From Leisingera methylohalidivorans DSM 14336 (GTDB taxonomy: Bacteria > Pseudomonadota > Alphaproteobacteria > Rhodobacterales > Rhodobacteraceae), in the NCBI RefSeq assembly GCF_000511355.1, contig NC_023146.1:40991-104990 (forward strand): a stretch of DNA of 64,000 nt. Reading direction: 5' to 3'. Position 1 is the first letter of the stretch, and each line of letters opens with the position of its first letter. Shown one piece after another: positions 8,515-16,647 of this stretch. A model generated the notes under the pieces. The model ran no database searches. It saw nothing but the letters and a program-made list of their open reading frames with translations, and was not told the origin of the DNA. Made by a program: the position numbers and the translations under genes.

Positions 8515-9396
8515 ATGACAAAGAAAATTTTTGTCGCTTATGGCGTGGATGTCGATGCCGTTGCCGGCTGGCTCGGGTCCTACGGTGGCGAGGACTCGCC
8601 CGATGACATCTCGCGCGGAATGTTCGCAGGCGAAGTCGGCTCGCCGCGCCTGCTGAAACTCTTTGAAAAATATGGCATCAAGACCACCTGGTTCATTCCG
8701 GGCCACTCGATGGAAACCTTCCCCGAGGAGATGGCATCGGTCGCCAAGGCGGGCCACGAGATCGGCATTCACGGCTACTCGCACGAAAACCCCATTGCGA
8801 TGACCCGCGAGCAGGAAATGGCGATCCTCGACAAGTCGATCGAACTGGCAACTGCCCTTAGCGGCAAGCGCCCGACCGGCTACGTTGCGCCCTGGTGGGA
8901 ATTCTCCAATGTCACCAACGAGCTGCTGCTGGAGCGCGGAATCAAATACGACCACTCGCTGATGCACAACGATTTCCACCCCTACCGGGTGCGGGTCGGC
9001 GACAGCTGGACCAAAATCGACTACAGCCAGCATCCCGACACCTGGATGAAGCCGCTGGAGCGAGGCGAGGAAACCGACCTGATCGAGATTCCCGCCAACT
9101 GGTACCTCGACGATCTGCCGCCGATGATGTTCATCAAGAAAGCACCGAACAGCCACGGTTTCGTCAATCCGCGCGATATCGAGCAGATGTGGAAGGATCA
9201 GTTCGATTACGTCTACCGTGAAAACGACTATGCGATTTTCACCATGACCATCCACCCCGATGTCTCGGGCCGTCCGCAGGTTCTGATGATGCACGAGCGG
9301 CTGATTGAATACATCAACAGCCACGAGGGTGTGCAATGGGCCACCTTTGACGAGATCGCAGACGACTTTAACGCACGCGCACCGCGCAAAGCGTGA
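8515..9396 (+). CDS. Polysaccharide-deacetylase-fold hydrolase resembling cyclic imide hydrolase
   Basis: A 293-aa NodB-fold protein without signal peptide. Metal/catalytic motifs are visible: GVDVDA near residue 10 and [14 protein letters not shown] around 80-93. The cytoplasmic form and length match PgdA/PuuE-type enzymes and the characterised Pseudomonas cyclic imide hydrolase rather than secreted chitin deacetylases. The amidase immediately upstream would complete an imidase/half-amidase pathway to a dicarboxylate and ammonia. AGGGAG precedes ATG 8515 by 5 bases. An allantoinase-like or other cyclic-ureide hydrolase is the alternative. Confidence 0.8.
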   Translation: MTKKIFVAYGVDVDAVAGWLGSYGGEDSPDDISRGMFAGEVGSPRLLKLFEKYGIKTTWFIPGHSMETFPEEMASVAKAGHEIGIHGYSHENPIAMTREQEMAILDKSIELATALSGKRPTGYVAPWWEFSNVTNELLLERGIKYDHSLMHNDFHPYRVRVGDSWTKIDYSQHPDTWMKPLERGEETDLIEIPANWYLDDLPPMMFIKKAPNSHGFVNPRDIEQMWKDQFDYVYRENDYAIFTMTIHPDVSGRPQVLMMHERLIEYINSHEGVQWATFDEIADDFNARAPRKA

Positions 9397-9403
9397 TCAA
9401 AAC

Positions 9404-9427
9404 GGTGGGGGGGCCTCCCCTCCCACC
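9404..9427 (+). terminator. GC-rich hairpin between the imidase-like gene and the 109-aa gene
   Basis: GGTGGGGGGG faces CCCCTCCCACC across a short loop. No U-run follows, so it may be an attenuator or RNA-stability element inside the operon rather than a true terminator. Confidence 0.35.
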
Positions 9428-9454
9428 AAGTCACCAAGCCCAAAGGATAACAGC

Positions 9455-9784
9455 ATGTGCGGATTATGCGGAATTTTTGGCACGGATGATCACTGGAGCG
9501 CCGCCGGGTTTGAAACCAGGGCCTCGGCAGATCCGGTGCTGCGGCGACGGGACCGGACGGCGCGGATCGCAGTGGTCAACCGCATGCTCGCACGTCGGCG
9601 CATCCAGCTTTCGGACTGGCAGGGGCAGAGCTATATCCTGCGCAATCTGACCGGACGGCAGGCCATTGTCAGCAATGTCACCGAGGTCTGGGCCGCGCTT
9701 GAAGCAGAGTTCGGCGGCGGATTTGACCCGCTGGACCCGGCAAACTTTCCCGAAACCCACCCCGAGGCAGGAGCGCTGTCATGA
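9455..9784 (+). CDS. Small conserved protein with N-terminal MCGLCGIFG, upstream of CobW
   Basis: A 109-aa protein. ATG 9455 is chosen because AAAGGA lies at 9442-9447 and the MCGLCGIFG opening is distinctive; the open frame extends upstream to 9305 but overlaps the imidase gene. The N-terminal Cys-Gly resembles the nucleophile end of class-II glutamine amidotransferases, but the rest of that domain is absent, and CxxC could instead bind metal. The body (ARRRIQLSDWQGQSYILRNL, then TGRQAIVSN) is shared, as I recall, with unnamed proteins found next to CobW genes. Its last codons overlap the CobW ATG (ATGA), so translation is coupled. Function unknown. Confidence 0.75.
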   Translation: MCGLCGIFGTDDHWSAAGFETRASADPVLRRRDRTARIAVVNRMLARRRIQLSDWQGQSYILRNLTGRQAIVSNVTEVWAALEAEFGGGFDPLDPANFPETHPEAGALS

Positions 9785-10746
9785 CGCGTCGCACGGCGGT
9801 TCCCATCACCCTGCTGACCGGCTTTCTGGGGGCCGGCAAAACCACTTGGCTGTCGCGCGCGCTGCAAGATGACACCGCAGGCCGCGTCGCCGTTCTGGTG
9901 AATGAGTTCGGGGCGGTTGGCATCGATCACCTGCTGGTGGGCACTATCGCGCCGGATACCGTGCTGCTCGATTCCGGCTGCATCTGCTGCCAGATCCGCG
10001 GCGAGCTGAAAGACGCCATCCTGAACCTGATGACGCAGGCGCAAAACGGCGAGGTGCCGCAGTTCGACCGGATTGTCATTGAAACCACCGGGTTGGCGGA
10101 TCCCTCGCAAATCCTGTCAACGCTGACCTTTGATCCGGTACTGCACAACCAAGTTGTCTTGCAGGACGTGGTTACCGTGGCCGATGCGCTGAACGGGGCC
10201 TCGCTGCATGCCAAACAGCCCGAGTGGGTTGCGCAGGTGGCGGCAGCCAGCACAATCCTGCTTTCCAAAACCGATCTCGTGCCGGAGGATCGGTTACTGG
10301 GTCTTCAGCTGCGGCTGGGGCTGATCAACCCGACAGCACAGTTGCTGGATGCCCGGCAATGTCCGTCGTTTGCGGATATTGCCAGCGATGGCGTCAATGG
10401 ACCTGCTCTTACGCGCTCTCGCGCCCCCTCGCACAGCGACGGCACCGGGGCGCAGACTCTTAGCCTCAGCTTCGATGTCCCTCTGGACTGGACTGGTTTT
10501 GTCGTTTGGCTGTCGGCGCTCATCCACCGCCATGGCACCAATCTGCTGCGGGTGAAATGCCTGCTTAATTCGCCTGATGGCATCGTCCTGATTGATGGGG
10601 TTGGCCACACTTTGCACCACCCGCGTCACCTTGACAGTGCCATGCCTTCCGATCAAAACTCACACCTCGTATTTATAGGGCGCAATCTGGACATGGCGTT
10701 GCTGCGTGCTTCGTTTGAAGCTTTTTTAAACGTGAAAACATCCTGA
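9781..10746 (+). CDS. CobW/P47K-family GTPase (metallochaperone)
   Basis: A 321-aa G3E GTPase. Walker A GFLGAGKTT is at residues 14-22, the metal-binding GCICC at 66-70, the switch/Walker B segment ETTGLADP near 105, and the base-recognition SKTDLV near 165. The CobW C-terminal domain follows. Family members deliver Zn, Co or Fe to target enzymes. Here the gene is fourth in the operon after a metal-dependent deacetylase-fold hydrolase, so zinc delivery to that enzyme is a reasonable inference. It overlaps the 109-aa gene by four bases. Confidence 0.85.
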   Translation: MTRRTAVPITLLTGFLGAGKTTWLSRALQDDTAGRVAVLVNEFGAVGIDHLLVGTIAPDTVLLDSGCICCQIRGELKDAILNLMTQAQNGEVPQFDRIVIETTGLADPSQILSTLTFDPVLHNQVVLQDVVTVADALNGASLHAKQPEWVAQVAAASTILLSKTDLVPEDRLLGLQLRLGLINPTAQLLDARQCPSFADIASDGVNGPALTRSRAPSHSDGTGAQTLSLSFDVPLDWTGFVVWLSALIHRHGTNLLRVKCLLNSPDGIVLIDGVGHTLHHPRHLDSAMPSDQNSHLVFIGRNLDMALLRASFEAFLNVKTS

Positions 10747-10761
10747 CAGACAAAAAGCAGA

Positions 10762-11946
10762 ATGCCGGAACCACTGACATCGCCACCTTTGCACACCAAA
10801 CCGCCGGTGTTGCGCGTGCTGGGAACCGGGGTGACGCTGATCAACACGATCCTCGCCTCGGCCGAAGCTGATCTGGGCATCCGGCTTGAATTCACCGCTC
10901 TGGACGGGATCGAAGCGCAACGTCGTGGTGTGCTGGCACCTGAGAGTTTCGACATTTACGATCAGTGGTTCCACGACCTTGATCTGGTCTGGCCTGCGCG
11001 GTCGCTGCGTCCTATCGAGGTAAACCGGATAAGCTGCTGGGACGAGGTCCGCAACTGGCCGGTGTTGCAGAGCGGGTCGGACAGGAGCGTGTCGCGCGGG
11101 ACGCCCCTGGACCGGTTGTTCGTGCAGGAAAACGGCGAGTTGGGACGTGCGGCATCGAGCCGGATTTCGATGCTGCCGACGGTGTATAATGCCGACAGTT
11201 TTGCCATTGTCGGAGACAGCTCCACCCCCGAACCCACCAGCTGGGGCGATCTCTTGTCCGAGCAGTGGCGCGGCAGGGTCGCCATTCAAGCGGATGCAGC
11301 CATTGGTGTACCTGACCTGTTGCTGGCATTGCGGGCGCGAGGGGAATTTAAATGCGAAAACCCCGAAAACCTGACCCTCAGCGAAATCGGAAGTTTCATC
11401 CGCCTCGTTAAGCAATACCAATTGTCGGGTCATTTCGCCGGTTTCTGGACCGACAGGACGCCTGGTGCCGAGGGGGCCGCAAAACTATCAACGATGTGGT
11501 GGTCGAATTACCTATCGCAAAAGGCTAGGGGCATTCCCATCCGGATGTGCGCACCGCGCGAAGGGTATCGCGGCTGGTGCGGCGGTATGGCCCTGTCGCG
11601 GCATCTCGACCAGCACACCGAGGAGCTGGCCTACGCGTACCTGAACTGGTGGCTAACCGGCCCAGCGGGCGCGATCATGGCTCGAAATGGTGCCTATATG
11701 GCAGCTCCTGGGGCGGCGCGCGCGCATCTGTCAACGGTTGAGTGGGATTTCTGGTATGGAGGCAAACCGGCCGCTTCCGATATTTGTGACGCGTTTGGCA
11801 ATGTCGTCTATCAGCCGGGAGAGCGCCGCGAAGGCGGCAGCTACGAGAAACGGCAAAGGCAAATCGTGATCTGGAATTCCGTGATGGAGGAGCACAATTT
11901 CCTTGTCAGACTATGGGATGTGATCGCCACAGGCGCGTTGATCTAG
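10762..11946 (+). CDS. PotD-like solute-binding protein without signal peptide
   Basis: A 394-aa protein of the periplasmic-binding type II fold used by polyamine and iron importers (FDIYDQWFHDLDLVWPARSL, PTSWGDLLSEQWRGRVAIQ, then late MWWSNYLSQKARG). It starts MPEPLTSPPLHTKPPVLRVL, with no hydrophobic core, twin-arginine motif or lipobox, and no obvious upstream start adds one: the gene begins 15 bases after cobW. No permease or ATPase gene is adjacent. It may be a cytoplasmic ligand sensor, or its start may be misjudged. It is the last gene of the operon; a decayed permease follows on the other strand. Confidence 0.7.
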   Translation: MPEPLTSPPLHTKPPVLRVLGTGVTLINTILASAEADLGIRLEFTALDGIEAQRRGVLAPESFDIYDQWFHDLDLVWPARSLRPIEVNRISCWDEVRNWPVLQSGSDRSVSRGTPLDRLFVQENGELGRAASSRISMLPTVYNADSFAIVGDSSTPEPTSWGDLLSEQWRGRVAIQADAAIGVPDLLLALRARGEFKCENPENLTLSEIGSFIRLVKQYQLSGHFAGFWTDRTPGAEGAAKLSTMWWSNYLSQKARGIPIRMCAPREGYRGWCGGMALSRHLDQHTEELAYAYLNWWLTGPAGAIMARNGAYMAAPGAARAHLSTVEWDFWYGGKPAASDICDAFGNVVYQPGERREGGSYEKRQRQIVIWNSVMEEHNFLVRLWDVIATGALI

Positions 11947-12838
11947 CGGATCAGGGCCTTTACCAGAAACTGGATTACCAGGGGCACCGTTATTGCAGAA
12001 ACAAGGGCTCCAAACATCACGTCGGGCGCTGCAAGTGTGGCACATCTTTTTGCGCTTCGGGCCAGAACATAGACATTTGCCGCAGGTGGCAATGATGCCA
12101 TTAGAACCGCTGTGCCCAACCAGACCGGCTGGTGCTCCAAAACAGGCCAAAGGCAGAGGCCTACCAGCACAGGATGCAGAGCCAGCTTCACAGAAAGGCT
12201 GGCTGTGACGCCCGACGAAACTCCTAGCCCTTCTTGACGGGCAAGAGTCAAACCGAGCGAGAACAAAACGCCAGGGGCCGCCGCAGTTGACAGTTACAGC
12301 CAGCGTAAACCCGGTGGTACCTAGGCCAAGGGCAATCGCAACGGTCAGGATAATCGGAGGACGCCGGGCATTGCCCAAAGCCACGATCAACCTCTTGGCC
12401 GATGCTCCGGCAGCTGGCACCGACCACAAGGACAACAGCACGATGATCTCGGAACAGAAAATCATGGCCGCCTGAAGGCCTGCGTCCTCCCCGAGCAGCT
12501 GAACAGAGAGGACCGCTGATATAGCCAATATTGGAGTAGGATCAGAGAAGCCCGGAACCGGCCGTGTCCGCATTCCTTCCTCTACGGCGGCCAAGGGTGG
12601 CCGCGAGGAAAAACAAACCTACCGTGAACGCTGAAGTCACGCTCAGCAGCAGTAGGACACAACCGGATGGACTGCGAGCCCTGCTGATTGTGTGAAACAG
12701 CAGGGCTCGCATGGCCAAGTAAAACACAAAATTTTCGAGCTAGCCCTGTGCGTTTTCTGATTTGGCTTGGATCCGCTGGGCCAGAAAACCAAGCCCGATG
12801 TGGATGAGGAACGGGAACAAGAGGCCAAGGCCAAGCAT
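11943..12838 (-). pseudogene. Auxin-efflux-carrier (AEC) family permease, decayed
   Basis: Pieces of one AEC transporter occur in order on the minus strand. MLGLGLLFPFLIHIGLGFL from 12838 opens the protein, followed by an in-frame TAG near 12740 and the continuation LENFVFYLAMRALLFHT. A frame change leads into a middle piece (VLSVQLLGEDAGLQAAMIFC). A second shift near 12280 leads to the C-terminal piece (MASLPPAANVYVLAR), ending at 11943. One nonsense codon and at least two frameshifts make it non-functional. Its 3' end overlaps the end of the convergent PotD-like gene by four bases. Confidence 0.75.
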
Positions 12839-12904
12839 TACAGTTTATTCCGGTCACCGGGTCTGTAACCGGAGCAGCGGTTATGCACCCAGGCGGCGAT
12901 CAAT

Positions 12905-13330
12905 CTATGCATTAGCCTGGGCAAACGCGTTTGCCGTTTCCAGATCCGCGAGCGGCGAGAACATCTCAAAGTCGAACTCGTCACGGGGCTTTCCCTGGCG
13001 CGCCCTGGAGGGCCAGTCCGGCGATGCCAGTGCGGCCTTGCCGATTGCGACAAAATCGCAATCGCCTTGCGTGATCAGACGTTCTGCCACCTCCGGATCG
13101 CCCAGATCACCATTTGCGATCACAAGCAAAGAGGTGAACCTCTTGGCCAGCGCAGTCAGAGATTTGCCCTCTCCGAAGGCCGGTGCATTCGCGGCTCCCG
13201 GGAGCCGTTTCGCCAGGTCGTGCGCTGATCGGCGCGCTCATGACTGCGCAAATCCTGCGATAGCGGTTCTGAGTTCGGCCGGCGACATCTCCAGCGGATA
13301 GGAATAGGCACCTGTGCCGCGGTAGAATGG
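12905..13330 (-). pseudogene. Old-yellow-enzyme family oxidoreductase, internally deleted remnant
   Basis: The C-terminal part of an NADH:flavin oxidoreductase is clear at 12905-13129 (LVIANGDLGDPEVAERLI, GDCDFVAIGKAALASPDW). About 110 bases upstream sits MPFYRGTGAYSYPLEMSPAE, running to LRTAIAGFAQS, resembling the segment before the substrate-binding helix of the same family. Most of the barrel between them is missing, so this is a deletion remnant. Confidence 0.6.
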
Positions 13331-13382
13331 CATCTGGCTCCTCTTTGGCCGCACAGCTGGCGGGCCGCGGGTTTCATTTGCA

Positions 13383-13804
13383 AAACGATTGCGCGGCGTA
13401 TTGGCGACGCCCCGCGCGTACTTTGCGCGTCCAAGGAGTATTTGGCCGAGGCTTCTCCAATTGCAAGCTTGCAAGATATGCAGCGCCACAAGACGCTAAT
13501 GTTCAGTAACCTGCAAACTCCATCCAGCTGGTTCATGCGGCAGGGGACTGTCAAGGAGCGGGTCACTCCGCATGTGCCGTTTCAGGCGAACAACATCTAT
13601 GTACTGAAGCGCGCTGCTGTGAACGGAGCAGGCATCGCGTTCCTGCCGAAAGTGATCGTTGAAACGGAGCTGCGCTCCGGCGCGCTTGTGCATTTGAACG
13701 CCTTCGAAGATGCGGCACCCTTCAAACTCTATCTGCTGCGGGCATCGCAAAAGCACCTCCCGGCCCGCATACAAGCAGCTTGGCATTTTTTTGCCGTCGT
13801 ATAA
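13383..13804 (+). pseudogene. LysR-family regulator, C-terminal fragment
   Basis: Read from about 13383, the frame gives KTIARRIGDAPRVLCASKEY followed by LAEASPIASLQDM, a typical LysR effector domain, and continues with NNIYVLKRAAVNGAGIAFLP to the stop at 13804. The DNA-binding half and first part of the effector domain are absent, and no start codon suits the fragment. It lies beside the decayed OYE and AEC genes, so it may be the former regulator of that cluster. Confidence 0.65.
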
Positions 13805-14166
13805 AAATACCAGATGTTTGATCCCGTCGTCTGATGGTGCAATCCATTCGTTGAAGTAGAAAAATGCCGTATGGGACAAAAGCGTCAGCAACCTTAGAGC
13901 CCCACAGTTTGTGTTGAACGGGGCGACAGAAGCAGTGCAAGCGGAAACCGGTCAAGGCCCCTTAGCCTGGCCTACCTGGCCGCTGCGGAATCCGCCTGAG
14001 ATCTTTTGCGGGCCAGGAGCACCCCGGTTTACAAATGCCTCCACGGCCTTTTACCCCTTTGTGGATCATCGCAGACCCACATTGGCACACCGATGCCGTC
14101 GGGGGGCGGTCAAATCATCAAAGCCGCTCTGAATGCCTCTAGCAGTTCAGATGTTTTGGACTGAGT
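13805..14166. other. Intergenic stretch without recognisable gene
   Basis: No frame gives a recognisable family or a good ribosome site. It lies between the LysR fragment and the end of an intact LysR gene and is probably further degraded sequence. Confidence 0.5.
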
Positions 14167-15051
14167 TTACCCGGAAGCACGCGCCCATGAAGCAAAGCGC
14201 TCCACTTCCGCAAAACGCGGATGATTGCTGCGGCTCACGGCCCAGAAGGTTCTGCCGGGCAGTTCCGTTTCAGACAGGCGCACAAGGTGCCCGGCTGCAA
14301 CAGCGGAGGCGGCCAATACGCTGGAAGCCAGTACCACGCCCTGACCTGCAAGCGCCGAATCTATGGCATTGATTTCCTCGGAAAAGTGCTGTGCGATCTC
14401 CGGCACCGCCCCCCCAAGTCCGGCCGCGTGAGACCAGCGCTGCCAGCTAGGCGACGCTTCCGCGCCGCAATTCCAGCGGTACTGGATCAGCGGCAGGCCC
14501 AAAATACCGGCGTCGCCGTTGAGCGTATGACGGCGCAGCACGTCCGGCGCGCAGAGCGGGATCAGGCTGTCTTCGAACAGCGGCAGCCATTGATCTTCGG
14601 GCTCCGCCTGGACTGCGTAGCGAACCGCAACGTCGACATCGCTACCGGACAGATCCACCGGCTGGTTGTCGGCCTCGACCTTCAGGTTCAGCCCGGTCTG
14701 ACTGCGCAAGGCGGGCAGGCGCCGCATGAGCCAGAGGCTGGCGAAGGCCACCGTGACGGACACCGTCAACGGGCGTTCCGAATCCAGCTGCGAAATCCCC
14801 GCGATGGCGTTGCTCATACGGTCGAAACTCTCGCGCAGCACCGGGAACAATGCCGCTCCTTCGTCCGACAGGCGGATTGGACGCGGATAGCGGTGGAAGA
14901 GTTTCACCTCCAGGATCTCTTCCAGCTGGCGGATCTGGTGGCTGATCGCAGTCGGCGTCAGGTGAAGTTCGGCCGCGGCACGAGCAAAATGCAGATGCCG
15001 GGCGGCGGCTTCAAAAGCACGGAGCGCGTGGAGTGGAGGCAGGCGCCGCAT
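14167..15051 (-). CDS. LysR-family (GcvA-like) regulator, divergent from azoR
   Basis: A 294-aa regulator. Start 15051 is chosen because MRRLPPLHALRAFEAAARH is the standard GcvA-type opening. An upstream in-frame ATG at 15096 would run across a perfect inverted repeat and is unlikely. The N-terminal helix-turn-helix is AAAELHLTPTAISHQIRQLE, and the type-II periplasmic-fold effector domain follows to FASWARASG. It shares a 133-base gap with the azoreductase gene, which it probably regulates. Confidence 0.85.
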   Translation of the reverse strand: MRRLPPLHALRAFEAAARHLHFARAAAELHLTPTAISHQIRQLEEILEVKLFHRYPRPIRLSDEGAALFPVLRESFDRMSNAIAGISQLDSERPLTVSVTVAFASLWLMRRLPALRSQTGLNLKVEADNQPVDLSGSDVDVAVRYAVQAEPEDQWLPLFEDSLIPLCAPDVLRRHTLNGDAGILGLPLIQYRWNCGAEASPSWQRWSHAAGLGGAVPEIAQHFSEEINAIDSALAGQGVVLASSVLAASAVAAGHLVRLSETELPGRTFWAVSRSNHPRFAEVERFASWARASG

Positions 15052-15080
15052 CGATCTCGTCCTTTCCGTTCGGGTTGGAG

Positions 15081-15105
15081 TCAGGATGAATTTCATTCAT
15101 CCTGA
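15081..15105. promoter_or_regulatory. 11-bp perfect inverted repeat between LysR gene and azoR
   Basis: TCAGGATGAAT at 15081-15091 and ATTCATCCTGA at 15095-15105 with a 3-base spacer. It lies 30 bases upstream of the LysR start and 79 upstream of azoR, as expected for a shared operator. The repeat is seen directly; the binding protein is inferred. Confidence 0.6.
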
Positions 15106-15184
15106 CCATGAAAAATTCGCCTTCGCCAGAGGGTTGGCCGCTTGGTAGGCACAATGCGCAGTGCATAAACTCAGGAGATTGCCC

Positions 15185-15865
15185 ATGCCCACCCTGTTGC
15201 GAATTGATGCAAGCGCCCAGCTTGAGGAACGCTCCCTCACACGTCATCTGACCGGGCTGTTCGCGCAAAACTTTCTGGCTCAAGCTCCGGACACGAAAGT
15301 GATTACCCGGGATGTCGGGTTGAACCCGATTCCTGCGATCGACCATAAATTCATCCATGCCGCCTTTACCCCGCCCGGGGACCGTGAGCCGTGGATGAAC
15401 GGGCGTCTGGCGCTGTCCGACGAGCTGGTCGATGAGGTGATCGCGGCGGATATCGTCGTCCTCGGCGCGCCGATGTACAACTACGGCATGCCGGCCGCCC
15501 TGAAAGGCTGGATCGACCATATCGCGCGGATCGGCCGGACCTTTTCCTTTGATCTGGCGCGTGGCGACACGCCGATCGAGCCGATCCTGTCGGGAAAACG
15601 GCTGGTGGTGCTGTCGTCGCGCGGCGAATTCGGCTTTGCTTCGGGCGGTGTGCGGGCTCACCTCAACGCGCTTGACCCGGCGCTGGCGGCTTGCGCGCAT
15701 TACTTCGGCGTAGCGCAGGCGGATATCGATACGATCGCTATCGAATATCAGGAGTTCAAGGACGCGCGTCACCAGGCGTCGGTTGAGACGGCAGAGGCCC
15801 GCACCCGCGAGCTGGCCGCGAAACTGGCTGCGAAACTGGCCGGTGCGGCGGCGCAGGCAGCCTAA
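15185..15865 (+). CDS. azoR: FMN-dependent NADH:azo/quinone reductase
   Basis: A 226-aa flavodoxin-like protein of the AzoR family, which reduces azo dyes and quinones with NAD(P)H and probably protects against electrophilic quinones. The family features are the N-terminal LRIDASAQLEERSLTR phosphate-binding loop and the FMN-contacting GAPMYNYGMPAALKGWIDH at about residues 95-114. ATG 15185 is chosen over 15161 because CAGGAG lies at 15171-15176. It is followed by a clear terminator at 15892. Confidence 0.88.
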   Translation: MPTLLRIDASAQLEERSLTRHLTGLFAQNFLAQAPDTKVITRDVGLNPIPAIDHKFIHAAFTPPGDREPWMNGRLALSDELVDEVIAADIVVLGAPMYNYGMPAALKGWIDHIARIGRTFSFDLARGDTPIEPILSGKRLVVLSSRGEFGFASGGVRAHLNALDPALAACAHYFGVAQADIDTIAIEYQEFKDARHQASVETAEARTRELAAKLAAKLAGAAAQAA

Positions 15866-15891
15866 GACATTCGTCTGAGACAGTAAAATCG

Positions 15892-15927
15892 GGGGGCGCG
15901 GATCGATATCCTCGCCCCCAGTTTTTT
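15892..15927. terminator. Intrinsic terminator after azoR
   Basis: GGGGGCG at 15892-15898 pairs with CGCCCCC at 15913-15919, followed by AGTTTTTT. It lies between the convergent azoR and DUF1989 genes. Confidence 0.65.
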
Positions 15928-15939
15928 GTGCAATCTGGA

Positions 15940-16647
15940 TCACTCAGCGTCCTGAAGGAGCAGGACTTCCAGCGCACTTGGCTGCGCATCCTCGCCATTG
16001 ATCGGCAAAAGATCCATCGGGCAGCAGGAAATCACCACCACAGCATCCATTTCAGCGCGGAACAGCACATGGTCGCCTTGACTCGAAACCGGAGCACGCC
16101 ACTCCATCGCACCGTCATCGACCACCGGCGTGTTCATCCAGAGGTTCAGCGGGCAAGGCACCGATGCCGGACGCAGGCCGATCGCCCCCAGCGCCATGCG
16201 CAGGTTGTCGGTGCAATTGTCGTGATAGTCCTCATGGCCCAATTGCGCGTAACGGTGCACATCGCAGGACGCGACCAGCGTGTCGTGAACACCGGGTGAG
16301 GTGTCCTCAACCAGCGTGAGGATCGGGCGGCGCCGGTTGGTCACCAGCGCATCGCCGGGGCGCGGCGACACGCGCCGCAGCGTCGGGCGCAGGTGCTCCA
16401 TCGACAGGTATTCGTTGCAGTCGCCCTCGGCAAAGGCCCAGAAATCACCGATCTGGCTGCCGTCTCGGTTGATGACCGACAGCAGCTCACCCTTTTTCAC
16501 GCGCATCGCCCGGCCCTGACGGGCGGGAATGGTGTAAGTGGTATCGGGGCTGAGGCGGCCATCCTCTGCAAGCGTCTGATGCGCGCTCGGGTTCTCACCG
16601 TCGGGCCGTGCAGCATCAAAGGGGGTATTGAGGGTATCCATCTTCAT
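15940..16647 (-). CDS. DUF1989 / urea-carboxylase-associated family protein
   Basis: A 235-aa protein with the family pattern of an N-terminal TYTIPARQGRAMRVKKGELL, then GSQIGDFWAFAEGD, HYD-like HEDYHDNCTDNL and a late NLWMN. DUF1989 proteins neighbour urea and guanidine carboxylase genes, and some members act as carboxyguanidine deiminase subunits. Here it is the last gene of an ABC-importer/amidase/deacetylase operon and overlaps the deacetylase stop region by four bases, so a role in hydrolysing or deiminating the imported nitrogen compound is likely. The substrate is unknown. Confidence 0.8.
   Translation of the reverse strand: MKMDTLNTPFDAARPDGENPSAHQTLAEDGRLSPDTTYTIPARQGRAMRVKKGELLSVINRDGSQIGDFWAFAEGDCNEYLSMEHLRPTLRRVSPRPGDALVTNRRRPILTLVEDTSPGVHDTLVASCDVHRYAQLGHEDYHDNCTDNLRMALGAIGLRPASVPCPLNLWMNTPVVDDGAMEWRAPVSSQGDHVLFRAEMDAVVVISCCPMDLLPINGEDAQPSALEVLLLQDAE

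Noticed and set aside
8515..9396. Secreted chitin or peptidoglycan deacetylase
   Set aside because: No signal peptide, and the operon context (permease, amidase) points to cytoplasmic small-molecule hydrolysis.
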